Of a stretch of 64,000 nucleotides of DNA, positions 35,000 through 46,955 are shown one piece after another; position 1 is the first letter of the stretch, and every line of letters starts with the position of its first letter. The stretch comes from Monosporascus cannonballus. Its lineage: Eukaryota; Ascomycota; Sordariomycetes; Xylariales. The translations under genes were made by a program, and so were the position numbers. The notes beneath the pieces were generated by a model that saw nothing but the letters and a program-made list of their open reading frames with translations, did not search any database and was not told where the DNA came from. The stretch is taken from contig QJNS01000143.1 of NCBI GenBank assembly GCA_004154925.1, positions 140,235-204,234 of the forward strand. Direction: 5' to 3'.

Positions 35000-37900
35000 G
35001 GGTAACCGCCGAAATCCTTAATATTAGTACCAAATATGCCGTAATACTTAAAAATCTAATTTTTATATAAGGTTATTTATTCGGTAGCTAATTACGTTTA
35101 ATTACGCATTTCTTTTGCTTAATATTATGAAAATAACGTCCATATAATATATACCATAAGATATATTACAGTTTTATATTTTTCTAAATTGAGATTCAAA
35201 GACTATCATGTTTTTAATATTATTCATATTATATAAATCGTTATGGATCATAAATTTTCGAAAACGATTAACGGTTCGAATTATACGATTTTCTAAAGAA
35301 ATACGCCGGTTAAATATATAATATAGAAAACGGTTATTTTGCGGTTTTAAAAACCCATTATTTAATAATTCGTATTATTTACATCGATAGTTTTTTATTA
35401 TATTTTAGTATAAAAAAACGAATAATATTGTATATTATTTAGTAACTGTTCCGGAATTTAATAAAAACGAAATTTAAAAGTTAATAAAATATATAAATAC
35501 ATTTTTATTAAGTTTTTATAAGTTATATACATAATCGAAATCGAGGAATATTTATTTAAATGTTATTGCGAAATTATCGTAAGTAAAATATGCATTTATA
35601 TATATATAATAGTAAATAACTTATATTTTTTAATATATAATAATAAAATACATTTTATAAAAACCTTATCATATTAACGTTTTGGGGAATAATTGTTTAG
35701 CTTAAGAAAAACTTACTTCATGGGCTAAGATAAATTTTGAAGAAACGGTATATATAGTAAAAAATAAGATACGGAAAATAACGCCGTAATTAATATAATT
35801 CGTATCGAAAACCAACTTAACGCCGTTACGAGCTTTATATACGTTTTAATTTTTTGTTATAACATTATATATTTTCTAAATATAATTGCCGTATTTTTCT
35901 TTATTAAACGGCAATAATACTATTATAATAACTGTATAATAATAAGTATATATAAATAAGTAATTATAATTATTAATAATAATTTCCCTTTCGATTTAAA
36001 ATCGGAAATAATAAAAATAACTATATATATCGTTAATCGCATACTTATTTATGCCTTAAATTAAAAAACTCTTATCCAGGTTTTTAACAAATAATTAGCT
36101 AAAAAAATAAAATACCTATTTCCGAAAAGGAATTTAAATGTAAACGAAATAAATATCGTACTTTTCGGATTAAAAATTTATGCGTTTACGAAAATTATTC
36201 ATCGGGATGCAAAACGCCTGAAAAAGATAAATCCCAAAACATATAACGGTTATTTCGCAAAATACGTAATTAACAATATATATCGGGTATGGATTCCTTT
36301 ATAATAACGCATTATCACTATTAAAAACGTTATTTTCGATGAAACGAAAAAATATTAAAGCAAATAAAAGAGATTTTCGTTCGAAATCGCGGAATTAAAC
36401 CATTAAATCAATAATATCCTTATTTTACCTATAGCAATAACCTTTTTAAAAACGTTTAAAGTTATTTTTAATAATAATCCTTTAAAAATAAATATTATTA
36501 AAAGGGTAAATAATTTAATAAAACAAAACGAACCTAAAAAAATTATTTTAAATAAAAATTCCTTTAATTCGGCAATTAATAATAATTCCGAAAAAAATGC
36601 TTTAAATATTACTAATAAAACGGACGATTTTAAGCGTAAAGCAATACAACTTTATCTGCCTATATTAGAAACTATTTTAATCCTCGAAAATTTTTTTTAA
36701 TAATATTATACACTATTATCGGATAAAGCTTAAAATGTATTACCAGGTCTTTCCTAATTACAGTAACGCCGTACGGAATTAAATTTCTTAGATTAAATAA
36801 CTATTATCGATTTTGGAATACAAAACGGAAAAAAAATTACTTTCGGGCAATATTAATTATAAGCTAAAATTCGAAAAACATAATACATATTTAACCGTTT
36901 TTAACGTTATCTTTTCGACCGTAATTAAGCATAATTGCTTATATCGTATTAACCTTTCCGTTACCTCCAAAAATTAGCAGGAAATTATGTAATATAAATA
37001 TATTAAAAATTAAAAAACGGCTATATAAAAAAATAAGATTAAATATATCGGGTAAAACGATTAAATACTGTTATCTTATTACAAAAAGCGATTTAAAACG
37101 TAAATCCTAACGGTATTCTTTTATTAATATAAATATTTATATATAAATTTAACAAATATGGGGTATTTTAAAAATTCAAAATTAAAATAATTATCCGTAA
37201 TAACTTTTAGCTTTATAAAAATTTTAACGCTTACGTATTTACGTTAATAAAAAAATCCTTTTATATATTTATAATTATTATAACATAATTTAACTTTAAA
37301 TTTCGTTAACTTAACGCCGTTAACGCATTTTTATATAGCGATTTCGATAAATTAATATAGGTACGTTTTTTATAAAGATTCGTACGCCCGGGTTTTTATT
37401 TAAAGTTTCAAAAAACCGTATACGGCTTAAGGCGATTATTATTTTTATAATAACGAAATCTAACGGCAAAATTAAAGGAATTAAAATTAAAATCGGTTCC
37501 GAATAACCTGTATATTATAATGAATAATTAAATAACGTTAATTTTTTACGTTAAAAATATAAATATAATATATAAAACTTGCAATATAATATACGTTAAA
37601 AAAATTCTTACGAAATTAATATAATACTTTTTCATTAACGATTTAAAAAACTTATAATAATTTCTTAAAATACGTATATTGGAAAATTACGTAATTAAAA
37701 AATTATAATTATTATAAAATATTTATTAAGAAAAACTATATATATGTTTTAAATTATTTAAGTTTTAAAAACGTTATTTCAAGGTCTTTAAATAAAAGAT
37801 TTTTAAAAAATATTAAAGCGAAACGTTAATAATATTTATAAAGTTATATTTCGAAAAAGTCGAAAACTTATTATACGAAATTATTAATATTTATTCGGAT

Positions 37901-38512
37901 TTTTTGAAAATTATTTCTTATTTATTTCGTTATTATAAAAGTCTAAGCCTTACATATTTTAACATTATTAATAAGGTTATTTTTTATACTTATTCTATAT
38001 ATACCTTAACCTTAAAATTCGAAAATAACGAAAGTCATATCGTATAATTATTTTTATACGCAAATAACGCGTTTTTCGCGGATAGCTCTAACCGGAAAAG
38101 CTTTTAAAGATTTATATTATCACTTTTCGGTAACTTTATCGTATAAAAAATTAATAAATAAAATATAATTATTATTTCGAATATAAAATTTAAATTATTA
38201 ATTTTATTGCAAACCGTAAAAAAAACCTTTTTTATGCTAAGGTTATTTAAAGCTATTAACCTAAAATTAAAAAAATTAATTATTTAGGTGGATAATAAAT
38301 AAACGATACGGTTAATTATAAAAAAAACTATATACCTAATTACGAAATTAAAGTACGTAAATATTTATAATTATTAATTTTGCGAAATTTACGTAATAAA
38401 AAAAATAAAAATCGAATAAACACCTATTAACGCTATAATAATAAATAAGTTAATTAAGCCCTTAAAATTTCAACAATATCAAATTTTATTAAATTATTAA
38501 ATTTTCGGAATA
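35000..38512 (+). pseudogene. Copia-type gag-pol polyprotein, RIP-degraded (element 2)
   Basis: One plus-strand frame runs through without a frameshift. Order: a weak protease-like stretch near 35430; an integrase tail at about 36050-36360 with YAFTKIIHRDAKR, NNIYRVWIP and NVIFDETKKY; reverse transcriptase with LNAVNAFLYSDFDK (37309-37350) and KTVYGLRR (37412-37435), the copia KALYGL motif; and the end of RNase H with KLTKPLKFQQ near 38450. Integrase before reverse transcriptase is the copia (Ty1) order. Stops are TAA or TAG from Gln or Trp. The 5' boundary, gag and left LTR could not be placed. A polypurine tract lies downstream near 38900. It is a dead copy with no remaining function. Confidence 0.72.
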
Positions 38513-38683
38513 TTACTTTAAGGTTAAAAAAAACCTAAAAAATATTAATTTATTTTAAATATTGTTTAATAACGGAAAATTATTATTTCCGTTTTCTTTT
38601 TATCGTTTTGTCCCTTACCGTTTTTATATTTTTATCCCTAAACGATTTTAAAAATAAAGTTAATAAGGAAAGTTTTTAATAAA

Positions 38684-38754
38684 GTTTTTGTAATTTAGCG
38701 GTATAATATCAAATCCTAATACCTAAAGGCATAAATTCGAATCCTATTAAAAGT
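38684..38754 (+). tRNA. Degraded tRNA-like sequence (relic tRNA or SINE head)
   Basis: 71 nt fit a cloverleaf in every length: acceptor 38684-38690 with 38748-38754, D-arm 38693-38707 around TTTAGCGGTATAAT, a 17-nt anticodon arm 38709-38725, a 5-nt variable loop and T-arm 38731-38747 with the loop TTCGAAT. The acceptor pairs entirely if G.T pairs are allowed, and three of those become G-C if RIP changes are undone. The same holds for two pairs of the T-stem. The anticodon stem has two unexplained mismatches, and position 33 is C instead of T, so a functional tRNA is unlikely. It lies between the copia-type frame and its polypurine tract. A tRNA-derived SINE inserted there is the main alternative. 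Confidence 0.45.
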
Positions 38755-38895
38755 TTCGGAAATACGGCGTAAAAAATACTTTATAACGTATTTTCCCGAC
38801 CTTTTATTTTCCTTATTTTTATCCTAAATATTACGGTATTTCCTTTTTAAACACTTATTTAATATCGTAAAAGTTTTAACTATTAGTTCCTAACA

Positions 38896-39496
38896 GCTAG
38901 GGGGGTATATTAAACCTAATTAAAGTCGATCAAATAACTAAATTTTGGTTTAATTTAATTACCGACTAAAATAAGGTTACTTTATATACCCTCAATATCT
39001 TTTCCTTTTAGCTATAATTATATTTACAAATATAAAAGGAAGGTTCATTACTTTTACCTTCTAGCTAAAACCTTTTAATAATTATGCAACCTTTAATATA
39101 CCTTTTTTTCAGTTATATACTTCTATATATAATGCAAAATCTCATAATAATTCCGTCGTATATTTCGTAATCATTTTTCTATTATATCTTTAACTACCGT
39201 TATAATTCTCGGACGAATTCCTGACCTTATACCTTTTATAAATACTTTAATATTAATCCGCCGAATTATCCGCCGACTTAAAATTCTGCACCATCATTTT
39301 TACTAGCCGTAATCATATGGGCTATCCCGCGTAACGGAGCAAAACCTGCATGCTATGATAAGGGGTTAAAAAGGGTAAGGATGCTACCTAACCCATTTGC
39401 CACTTTAAGGTACGGAATTCCGGGAACCTATATAAAATAATAATAAGCTATATAATATTAATTAGATTAACCTTATTTCTGTACTAATTATTGGCG
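38896..39496 (+). repeat. Polypurine tract and presumed right LTR of element 2
   Basis: AGCTAGGGGGGT at about 38895-38906 is a polypurine tract of the type that primes plus-strand synthesis. The following TATATTAAACC would be a TG-starting LTR end changed by RIP. A TATA-like stretch lies at 39430-39440. The right end is not defined, since another copia-type element starts at 39502. No left partner was found. Confidence 0.4.
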
Positions 39497-39501
39497 GGTT
39501 T
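39497..39501. repeat. Target duplication GGTTT, left
   Basis: GGTTT directly precedes the left LTR and recurs at 44946-44950 directly after the right LTR. It is a perfect 5-bp target duplication. Confidence 0.8.
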
Positions 39502-39664
39502 TGTCAATTAGCCAAAGTATGTTATAATACATTAAATACAAAAAAGTTATTTTTTAAACGGAATATATATATTTTGTTCTTAGGTTATATTAAAGTTATA
39601 CGCGTTACGAAAATATACGCCATTAGCTAAATATAATAATAACTAATATTTCTTATATTTAAAA
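39502..39664 (+). repeat. Left LTR of copia-type element 1
   Basis: 163 bp starting TGTCAATTAGCC. It aligns over its full length with 44783-44945. Most differences are C/T or G/A, as RIP would leave between two initially identical LTRs. The right border is inferred from the alignment and the target duplication. Confidence 0.85.
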
Positions 39665-39773
39665 ATTAAAAATCTTATTTATTTAATTTGCATATATATT
39701 TATTAATTAATTATTATTCAGATGATATAAGTTATATATTAATAATAATAATTACTACATTTTAATATTAATA

Positions 39774-42700
39774 ATGGCGACCGTATCGTTAACGCCCTTA
39801 ATTATTTACAAAGGACCTAAGGATTAAAATTACTTTAAAGGCAAATTCCAATTTAAAACGTACGTATTTAATATTTAGGACCTTATCGATTTTAATTAAT
39901 TATTTCCGTAACCTAATAAACCAATAAAATCCGATATAACTTTTTATTCTAAAAAACGAATTCGTTATACGGTACGATTTAACATTTTATTATCGTTCTT
40001 ATCGTTTAGAAAAATTATCGAAAAAAATAATTTTACGGAATACCTAATAAATACCTTTAAAATAACAACCGAAAATAAATAAACATATAATTAAAACTTT
40101 ACAGCATATATTTTTAAAAATCGAAAATACAATATTTCCCGCAAAAATATTATCGACTTTACAAAATAAATTTTAAAATTAATATTTTCAGCAATTAAAA
40201 AAACGAATTTTCTCCTTTAAAAAACGTATGGAAATAATACGCCAAACTGGCCGAATTAAGCAAAATATATAATAATAAGCTTTTAATTAATACCTAACGA
40301 AAATATCGGGAAACGTTAAAATAAATATCGAAATTTGGCAAAAGATTAAATAAATAAATCATAAAATAACAAAATATTATGGCCTTGAGATAACGATATA
40401 ATATTTTAAAAACGAAAACGACCATTATATAAGTTAATAATTTATATATAATATTAACCCTTATAATTAAAATATAAGTCATTATTTTCCAGATAATAAA
40501 AAAAGCTGATATTAATAATAATATAATTATTTTCCAAAAAATAATAATTAACTTTTTAAACTATTAAGTTATAATTTATTTTTCGTTAATATCGCGAAAT
40601 ATTAAGGTAACGTTTTTAACTTTTTATAAAATTTTGATAAATTTATTTATTTAAAATTATTTTAATTAAAAAAACCAAATTTATTAATTTTTAATTACGA
40701 AAATAAATTCTGGTACGAAAACAAAAACGAAATAGTTATGAAAATTTTTATTCGAACCGTAACGTTAATTAAAAAAAATATAACGAATTAAATACTTACG
40801 ATACCCGTTATAAAGCATATTTAAATTCTTATTATATATTACTTTAATATTTTTATACATTTTTAATAAGGTCTTAATGCGTTTTCGTTTAAATAACAAA
40901 ATAATAGTTAATTTATTAATACCTTATTTTTAATTAATTTTTAAAGGGAAAAATCGAACAATTATAAAAATATATAAAAAGATTAACTACTTAAAAAACG
41001 GAATGAATTTTAAAAAAATAAAACAATTGTTAACGTCTTTTTTAATTAATTACGTACGTATTATAATAAACGTTTCGTTTTACCGTTTAAAAAACTTTTT
41101 ATTTTAAATTTAAAATTAACAAGTTTTTTAATTATAAATTTATTATATAAAATAACGGAATATACGTAAATAATAATTTTATTTTAATTAATAATTACGG
41201 AAATATAAATATATTATTTTAAAAGTTTAACGGTATAAAAACATAACGTTTATATAATATAACTTATGTTAAGCACTTTACGTATAACTTGATATTATTT
41301 TAATAATTTTAAAACAAATACTGATAAAATAATAAAAAAATTAATAATTATATTCGAAATAAATATAATTAAATTATTATTAAATTAATCAAAAAATCTA
41401 ATTAATTTATTTTGATAATTTTTAACATAATAACTTTTAACGTAACATGTACAATTTATAAACGAAACGTTAATTTAAGCACTATAAAACCACTACGTAT
41501 TAACGATAAGACTATATAATATTTACGCCTAAATTATCCAAATTTTAAAATAATTACTTAATTTCCGTTCTATATAAAAAAAAGTATAACTAAAAGGTTT
41601 TACAACGGTCGAATACCAAGCTTACGGCAAAATAAAAGCTAAAAAAACAAATACGTTATATTCCAAAAAAAGGGCTTTTTAATTTGGCCAAAAAATAATT
41701 ATCAACTTTATGGATTTCCAAAAAATTCCGAAAAAAATATAAATACGTAATATTCGTTAATAATAAATACTTAAATTACATCTAAAATATTTACTTTAAA
41801 AATTAAAAACAAAATACTTTAATTAATATATTCCGATACTTTTTAAACACTTTTAAAAATTAGGACAAAATTTTTTTACAAATAATTAAATATGATGACG
41901 AAATTTTAAAAAATTATTTATTTCAAAATACGTTATAATTACTTTTTTTTAATATTAAATTAAACCTTTTAACAACTTATACCCAAGTTTAAAACGGGAA
42001 TATAAAATACTTAAAAAATATAATTAAAAAAAGTAATCGTAATACGAAATAATACTAAATTATTTTTAATCTTAATCGTATATATTTTTAAAACAATAAT
42101 ATAGGTATATATTTATATCTTTAAATACGGATTTTTTTAGCAAAGCTTATACGAAATTTATTACATTTACCTAACGTACAATAATAATATTACGGTATTT
42201 AATTATAAATTATAACAAACCTATTTACGAACTTATAACTATATAATATATATTATAACGAAAACCGTTATAAAAAAATAAAGATTTTGAAAATTAAACC
42301 TAAAAACTTAAATCGGTTATTTCGTTAATTACCGATTAACGAATATTTACGAAATTTGGAACCTTTTAACAAATAAGGTTATTATTATTCGAAATATATA
42401 ATTTAACGAAAAAGTTATTTTTTCCGGAAATATTAAGGATTTTAAGAACAACCGTTTCTATATTAGCGAAAACGAATTATAACGTATTTTTCAATAAATA
42501 TTTATACTTAATTAAGCTATATATTACTTAAATATCCTTATATAAAAAAATAAAAACGTAAATAAAATACCATAATTATCGCTTAAACCAAAAACTTTAA
42601 AATAAAATAATATTAACATAAAAATATATATAAAATAAACAAAAATAAACATATTTACAAAAAATTAATTATTTTTATATAACCGTTATATTTAAATTAT

Positions 42701-44750
42701 CTTTTATTTCTTAAACCATTTTTGAACGTTTACTTTAATAATTATTATAATTATTACGCCGATAAAAAAATAACGTTAAATTTTTATTATATTATTTAAC
42801 GTAAAATAATAATAAAAAATACAAATACCTTACAGGTTTTAAACGTAAACTTTTTATATGTTCTATATCAGAATAATATTATATAAAATGATTACAAAAT
42901 ATAAGAAACCGCATTTAACGTAAAATAATTAACTTATTTTATAAGAACTTTTAATAATTAACTGATAAGTTACGGAAATTTAAAAAAATTAATTACTCCA
43001 AATATACGCCGCTTTAATTAAAAAGTTTTAATTTATTAACATATAAAAAAATACCCAAATTGCAAAACCGGCTATATAAACATAACCTATTTTTATTATT
43101 ATGAAATTATAAAGAATTAAATATATACCCGTTAAAATAAAGGTTTTTAAAAACCGAAAAAGCTTATTTACAAAATTATAAAAATATATAATCTTAAAAC
43201 ATTATGAATTAATTTTTGCTAAAAAACAAATCCTAATATATATATAAATATATGTTTATAAATTCGATAACACTAATTAATTATAAAAATATAAAATATA
43301 ATTTATAATACGTAATAATTTATAAATAAAAAATACGTATAATAATATACATACGTTTACGTTTACCGAAAGAATTTTTAAAACGTTAATCGTTATCATA
43401 ACCTAATTTAATTTGAAACTTAAGTAATATAACATTATTAACGTTTTCGTTTACACAAATCTCTCTTACAACGTATATATAAAAACATCTCCAAAATATT
43501 TATATCATAACAAAATTCTACGGATTAAAAAAGCCTTATATAACTTAAAAAAATTGCTATTATTATAACAAAACGATTTTACTAATATATTAAAAAATTT
43601 GGGATTTAATTCCGTTTTTTATAAACCTTATTACTTTTTTTATTAAACGGTATTTTTTTACGTTAATAATATTATTATTACGTATTATAAAAAAACAAAT
43701 AATGAATTAATTAAATAATTTAATAAATTAAAAAAATATGTCCTTTTATAAAATAAGAATTGTTAATAATTTTTCGGTATCGAAATAATTAAAAATAAAT
43801 TTAACCGGAAAATCTACTTCTTTTAATTTAGTTTTATAAATAAACTAATTAATTTTATATTTAAAAAACACTTAAATAATATTTTAAATACGCCGATAAT
43901 TACCGTTAAATTATTACTTAATTTTTATTTAATCTGTTTAAATTTAATAAATAAATATTAAAAAAATAAATTCGATTTTGTACGTAACAATTAATATCCG
44001 ACTATATATATTTTTTTACTATATTTTAATTAACCCAATTTAATTTAAACCGTCATACCACATATTGTAAAATAGCTAATCGAATTATATTATATTTAAT
44101 TAAAATTAAAATAAGGGTTTTGTAATTTGGGACCAAAATTTCGATAAATATATAAAATAATATTTTTTTTACAAATAATATTATTAATTAAAAAAATCCC
44201 AAATATATATTATAAAGTTAATTTTAAAAAAATCGGATAAAAAACAAATAAATAAAATATAATAATTATTTTTATAACCAAAATAAAATTATTATTTTTT
44301 ACGCAAATTACCAAAATAATATTTTTTAATTTATAATTAATTATTAAATTAAATTTTATTTAGAAACGGAATTATTAATATATAATACATTAATATATAA
44401 GTTATACGGTTCGTTAACGTAAATATCGTTTTCCTAATAACGAAATTACGATATATTAATATATATATTTATTAATTACGAAAAATTAATAAAAAAAACT
44501 TAATTAAAATAAATTATATATTAACGAGTAATATGTTAGCAAATAGATTAATAAAAACCTTATGAAAAAAAATTTCTAAATACGTTAAAAAATAATTAAA
44601 ATTGATATATATTACGAAAACCCTTAAATAAGGTAAAAATATTTTACGGATAATTTTAAAAACGGAATTAACCAATTAAAAAAATTTAATAGCTAAAAAA
44701 AATAAAAAAAATAACTATAACTTTAAAAAGTAATAAAAAATAATAATTAA
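39774..44750 (+). pseudogene. Copia-type gag-pol polyprotein, RIP-degraded (element 1)
   Basis: The ATG at 39774 starts MATVSLTPLIIYKGPKD. The integrase C-terminal motif RNI-FNEKVIFSGNIKDFK (42390-42450), the KALYNLK motif of reverse transcriptase (43530-43550; family KALYGL), the catalytic box FYVNN (43656-43670; family FYVDD, both Asp codons GAT changed to AAT) and FFGIEI (43770) are all in the frame of that ATG. The element was therefore a single continuous gag-pol frame of roughly 1650 codons with no frameshift that I can see. Loss of the two catalytic Asp and many Gln-to-stop changes make it dead. The exact stop is uncertain. Confidence 0.82.
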
Positions 44751-44782
44751 CGCCCTAAACATTTTAAGGCGTTAAGGGAATA

Positions 44783-44945
44783 TATCAGCTAGCCAAAATA
44801 TGCTATAAGATACCAAATACGGAAAAGTTACCTTTTAAACAGAATATATATACGCCGTTCCTAAGCTATATTAAAATTGTACGCATTACGAAAACGTACG
44901 CAATTAACTAAATATAATAATAACTAATATCCTTTATATTTAATA
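44783..44945 (+). repeat. Right LTR of copia-type element 1
   Basis: 163 bp starting TATCAGCTAGCC and ending TTTAATA, colinear with the left LTR. Both LTR ends that should read TG and CA have become TA here, a RIP effect. Confidence 0.85.
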
Positions 44946-44950
44946 GGTTT
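44946..44950. repeat. Target duplication GGTTT, right
   Basis: A perfect copy of 39497-39501. Confidence 0.8.
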
Positions 44951-44974
44951 ACCTTATCAAAATCAGGCTTTACG

Positions 44975-45025
44975 TTTATGGTTATGGCTGCGCCTACAAC
45001 GTAATTATAGCTAGAACTTTTTAAA
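44975..45025 (+). repeat. RIPed relative of the GC-rich hairpin at 30900
   Basis: GGTTATGGCTGCGCCTACAA, then ATTATAGCTAGAACTTTT, resembles GGTTGTGGCTGCGCCTGCGG ... GCTATAGCTTTTGAT of the unmutated patch at 30900-30950. The differences are mainly G-to-A and a deletion of about 13 bp around the hairpin loop. The hairpin sequence is therefore a dispersed repeat. Confidence 0.5.
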
Positions 45026-46639
45026 AACCTATATATTTACGTACCGACCTATAAATAATCTATAAAAATCCTATTAAAAATTTAAAATAAAGTTTAATAC
45101 GAAAATTCCAATTTTTTTATTTATTTTAATTTTTCCTATATTTATTATATATCTAACGTTTATACAATTTATATTAAATTTATATTTAATTTATATATTT
45201 AACTTTATTTTAAATAACATTATATAATTATTTTAAAATTTTCTTTAAAAATTAAAAAATAAAATAAACATAATAATTTTATATTAAAATCTTAAACATA
45301 ATACTTTACATGACTTTAAATTATTTTAAAATTATATATAAAATTAATTAATTAAATTAATATATTTAAATATTAAAAATAAATTAAATATATTACTAAA
45401 ATATATTTATAATTATAATTACGTAATTATTAAAGATATGATTTCGCTTTAAATTATATAAAATAATATAATATTAAACTCGTCTAATTATATTTTATTA
45501 ATATAAATAAGTTTTTTTAAAAAAAACGTAATCGTATAAATAAAATTAAATAAAATAATAAATTAATATTATAATATCTAAACTTTATCAAACTGGTTAC
45601 TTTTTAAATTACTTTATCCCATTCTTATTTACGTTAATTTTTATAATTTGAAAAAATATTATAAAAAGAATCAAAATTAATAAAAACTTACAAATTCTTT
45701 TATACGCATTTAAGATTTACTTTTATAATTTACTTTCAAAGCTTATTTTTAAAATTCAGTTTTAAGATTTACTATATAAAGTATAATATATTAATCCTAT
45801 CAAATTAATTTACGCAAATTAAATTTAGTAAAATCAAAATTTATAAATAATTTCTTATTAATTAATTATAATATAGTATTATACGAATTATATATATAAC
45901 TTATATTAATTATAATTATATATTAATTTATTATAATATTTATGCTATATAATATATCGAATAATAAATTCGTATTTTTTTAATTAAGTTCAAAATATAA
46001 CTTAAAACGTATATATATTTTTTATTAATATTTATTAATAATATTATATTATAAATTTAAAAATCTTATAAATAATATCAATTTTACCCGTTTTATTATT
46101 ATAAAATATTAAATACTAATAATTTATAAATTTAAACAAAGAATTAAACGAATTTATATTATAGAAAATATATTAAAAAATGCCGATATACTGTAATACG
46201 ACTAGTACTTATATTATGGGAATTATAAAAATATTACAATTAATTATTTCTTAAATATAAAACTATTTACATTAAATTGTAATATTTATTCGAAAAGATT
46301 TAATAATTTTTATATATATATTAAATTATTATTTTCAACGTTTACTTTTAAAACTTATCCTGATAATTTATCGCGCAAAATTTAACGTTTCGATTTTGTT
46401 AAACTAATTAACAAATATAAGATTTATTATAAATAAGAAATATTAATAATTATTCGTCTTTAAAGAAAAACCTTAAAATATTAAAGTAAAATTTATTTTA
46501 AATGTAAAATTCATAAATTCGTAATCGTATTCGAAAATATTTAATATATTATTTATTTTACAAATTATATCGTATAATAACTTTTTATATATTTAACTTA
46601 AACTTAAAAATATAAGTTAATTATAAATATATTATATAT
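45026..46639. other. AT-rich desert
   Basis: No gene or repeat is supported. CpG is scarce here compared with the RIPed elements to the left. Confidence 0.5.
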
Positions 46640-46955
46640 TATCATAACCCAATAAACCACGGTTTCCAAAAATAATCTGCCACAACCTAACTATATATAC
46701 GCGGTAAAGCAGATTACGTTATAGATTACCAACTTATTGGTAATAAGCCAATAAGCCAAATCATTATATATATGTTTATTATTTTCATAATTTAAATAAT
46801 TTCAACTTACAATATAACATTATTACCTAAAGCATTTTTAATATTACGAAACGTAATACGTTATTATATTTATTGCTTAGATTCCTACGATATTTTTATT
46901 AATATAAACCCGTACAATTAAATTTTAATAATTAATTAAACCTTTAATTATTATA
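46640..46955 (-). repeat. LTR-like repeat family R, copy C
   Basis: On the reverse strand it runs from about 46955 (TATAATAATTAAAGGTTTAA) through TTGTACGGGTTTATATTAAT, TATCGTAGG, GCAATAAATATAATAACG and TTACGTTTCGTAATA to TTGGGTTATGATAA near 46640. The 3' part shares TTGGGTTAT with copy A. Heavily mutated at its 5' side, less so near 46660-46740. Confidence 0.6.

Larger units (their letters stand above)
39502..44945 (+). mobile_element. Complete copia-type LTR retrotransposon, RIP-inactivated (element 1)
   Basis: 5444 bp with 163-bp LTRs at both ends, a GGTTT target duplication and a single long internal frame on the plus strand. The structure is complete, so this insertion never suffered deletion or LTR recombination. 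It was killed by point mutation only. The purine run TTAAGGGAA just before 44783 is the likely polypurine tract. The primer-binding site after 39664 is too mutated to assign a tRNA. It inserted immediately next to, or inside, the 3' region of element 2. Confidence 0.88.
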
